DNA from: a bacterium
GTDB lineage: Bacteria; Hydrothermota; UBA3073; JACQXS01; JAQTXJ01
Assembly: GCA_028716385.1 (NCBI GenBank)
Contig: JAQUPX010000002.1
Coordinates: 62,001-126,000 of the forward strand
DNA length: 64,000 nt
Direction of reading: 5' to 3'
Positions within the stretch are counted from its first letter, which is position 1, and every line of letters starts with the position of its first letter. The notes beneath the pieces are model-generated. The model was given only the letters and a program-made list of their open reading frames with translations, was not told the DNA's origin and did no database searches. Made by a program: the position numbers and the translations under genes. This document shows, piece after piece, positions 62,716 through 64,000 of this stretch.

Positions 62716-63753
62716 ATGGAAACAAATATCAATACCTCTCCTTCCCCCCGCATTACTGTAAAACAGCTAAAATCAGGAATGCGAATATTTTTTATAATTA
62801 CAACCCTAACCGTTACTGTTATATTCATATTCACCGCAAGCAAAGAGACCTTATTCGCGCTTAAACAGGTGAATTTCCTATTCTTGGGATTGACGACTTT
62901 GGTTTGCATACTAAGACTATATTTTGAATGTCTGCGATTACAGGTTTTAAGTTCGGCGCTCGGGAGAAAAATCAGCCTAAAAAGAACTGCCGAATTTACG
63001 TTCGGAGGATATTTCTTGTCCATTTTGCCTTTTGGAGTCGGGGGGTTGCCTTTGCAATTCTATATACTGATGAAAGAAAAGTTTTCTTTCGGGGAATCCG
63101 GTACTGTTATTGTAATGCGAGGGATTACATATCTACTTGCATTCGTATTCGCAATTCCGGCTCTCATATATTATAGAAATATTTTTGAAAGTGCCGGACT
63201 GAAAATGCTTTCAGGATATATTTTAATTGTTTACAGCGTATTCTTAATACTGTTTACTCTTGCTATGTTGAAAACAGAATGGATTAAAACTCAAATTAAT
63301 AAACTTGCTAGTTTTTTTATTCTTAAACATAAAGACAAATTCGCAAGTTGGGTAAGAAAACTTGCCGATGAAATAGAAAACTTCAAACTCGGATTTAAAA
63401 AATGTTGTACCCACGGGATATATAAGTTTTTGCTTGTAATACTTTTATCCGGAGTTTCTTTGTTGTGTTTTGTTCTTATGGTGCCTTTGCTATTCAAAAG
63501 CCTTGGCGTGTCCGTCCCGGTTGTGGAAACCTCAATAATTCAGTTTATACTTACATTTTTGCTGATGTTTTCTCCTTCCCCGGGTGGCTCTGGAATTGCA
63601 GAAGGTGCAGGGGTTTTGCTGTTTAATTCTTACTGTCCAAAATGTCTGATGGGGGTGTTTATTGTGCTATGGAGATTTTTTACCTACTATACAGGCGTGA
63701 TAATCGGCGGGATATTTATATTAAAGTTATTAACCGAAACTAATAAGAAATGA
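62716..63753 (+). CDS. lysylphosphatidylglycerol-synthase-type membrane protein (UPF0104)
   Basis: A 345-residue protein with about eight transmembrane helices. Family marks are LPFGVGGLPLQFYILMKEKFSFGESGTVIVMRG and FSPSPGGSGIAEGAGVLLF. This is the flippase-like membrane half of MprF without the catalytic aminoacyltransferase domain; such stand-alone proteins are widespread and thought to move lipids, with substrates unknown. The stop overlaps the next start (ATGA). Confidence 0.85.
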   Translation: METNINTSPSPRITVKQLKSGMRIFFIITTLTVTVIFIFTASKETLFALKQVNFLFLGLTTLVCILRLYFECLRLQVLSSALGRKISLKRTAEFTFGGYFLSILPFGVGGLPLQFYILMKEKFSFGESGTVIVMRGITYLLAFVFAIPALIYYRNIFESAGLKMLSGYILIVYSVFLILFTLAMLKTEWIKTQINKLASFFILKHKDKFASWVRKLADEIENFKLGFKKCCTHGIYKFLLVILLSGVSLLCFVLMVPLLFKSLGVSVPVVETSIIQFILTFLLMFSPSPGGSGIAEGAGVLLFNSYCPKCLMGVFIVLWRFFTYYTGVIIGGIFILKLLTETNKK

Positions 63754-64000
63754 AAATACTCGGCATTATCGGCAGTCCACACAAAAATGGCAATACTGCT
63801 ATACTTGCGTCTAAAATAATGCAAGGGATAAAATCAAAAAATTCCGTTTTAGAAAAAATTTTCCTGGATGACTTGAACTTAATTCCCTGTAAAGCTTGTT
63901 TTAAGTGTGCCAAAAATGGGAAATGTGTATTAAAAGATAATTTCAATTCTGTGGTAAATAAGATAAGACAGGCGGATATAATAATATTGAGCTCACCGGT
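63750..64000 (+). CDS. NADPH-dependent FMN reductase / iron-sulfur flavoprotein, N-terminal part
   Basis: The first 83 residues are seen, open to the window edge. MKILGIIGSPHKNGNTAILA is the flavodoxin-like FMN-binding loop. IPCKACFKCAKNGKCVLKD gives the compact Cys motif of iron-sulfur flavoproteins (C-x2-C-x2-C-x5-C). QADIIILSSPV continues the fold. These carry FMN and often a 4Fe-4S cluster and act in redox or oxygen defence in anaerobes. Coupled to the preceding membrane protein by a 4-base overlap. The C-terminal part is outside the window. Confidence 0.85.
   Translation, partial: MKILGIIGSPHKNGNTAILASKIMQGIKSKNSVLEKIFLDDLNLIPCKACFKCAKNGKCVLKDNFNSVVNKIRQADIIILSSP

Overview
The window is a gene-dense, AT-rich stretch of chromosome from an uncultured, two-membraned bacterium. 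Outer-membrane features include a patatin fused to an Omp85-type barrel, a small beta-barrel-like protein, lipoproteins, and type IV pilus/type II secretion-type ATPases. Several secreted proteins end in a FlgD/T9SS-type C-terminal domain with a YQNYPNPF-like start. This is typical of the FCB group and of candidate lineages such as WOR-3/Stahlbacteria or TA06; the exact lineage is an inference. TGA is the normal stop of many genes here, so the code is standard.

Layout. 0-4 kb: end of guaA, hypC, then three exported proteins and a clear terminator. 4-11 kb: a lone NuoL/M-type antiporter subunit, a UvrD-like helicase with a C-terminal RecB-type nuclease, a propeller protein and a TPR protein. 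11.6-15.6 kb: a run of ppiC, rplE, rpsN, an RnfD-like gene, rpoA and rplQ, pieces of normally continuous ribosomal operons. 15.7-28.5 kb: housekeeping genes (YmdB-type phosphodiesterase, gpsA, uvrA, sugar transferase, nitroreductase, EF-G-like GTPase, dapF, prmC, prfA). 28.5-36.5 kb: a probable selenocysteine-containing TlpA-like thioredoxin, dnaJ, queH-recJ-TPR, an OsmC protein and a tRNA nucleotidyltransferase. 36.6-40.5 kb: a frameshifted propeller gene, an isolated rplD, purM and a JAMM-domain protein. 40.6-47.7 kb: pilB-pilT-pilC-pilS-pilR. 47.9-59.2 kb: more accessory genes (DUF3795, DUF502, patatin, aldolase-like, radical SAM, DUF5674 pair, RCC1 protein, nucleotidyltransferase, glycoside hydrolase) separated by spacers rich in palindromic repeats. 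59.3-64 kb: dnaE, a flippase-like membrane protein and the start of an iron-sulfur flavoprotein.

The strongest find is at 28591-29358 (minus). An in-frame TGA falls exactly where the first Cys of a thioredoxin CPxC active site belongs (W-S-S-T-[TGA]-P-T-C). Both sides are coding, and a 16-nt perfect inverted repeat with GU in its loop follows 18 nt after the TGA. This reads as a secreted selenoprotein carrying a C-terminal sorting domain.

Two genome-wide habits stand out. First, about ten genes have a TTGACA-like/TATAAT-like promoter ending only 6-9 nt before the ATG and no Shine-Dalgarno, which suggests leaderless mRNAs. Second, small palindromic repeats sit both in spacers and in frame inside genes (uvrD-like, uvrA, patatin). 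Three secreted proteins with different repeats each have exactly seven propeller repeats and the same type of C-terminal tag; one of them is broken by a single-base frameshift.
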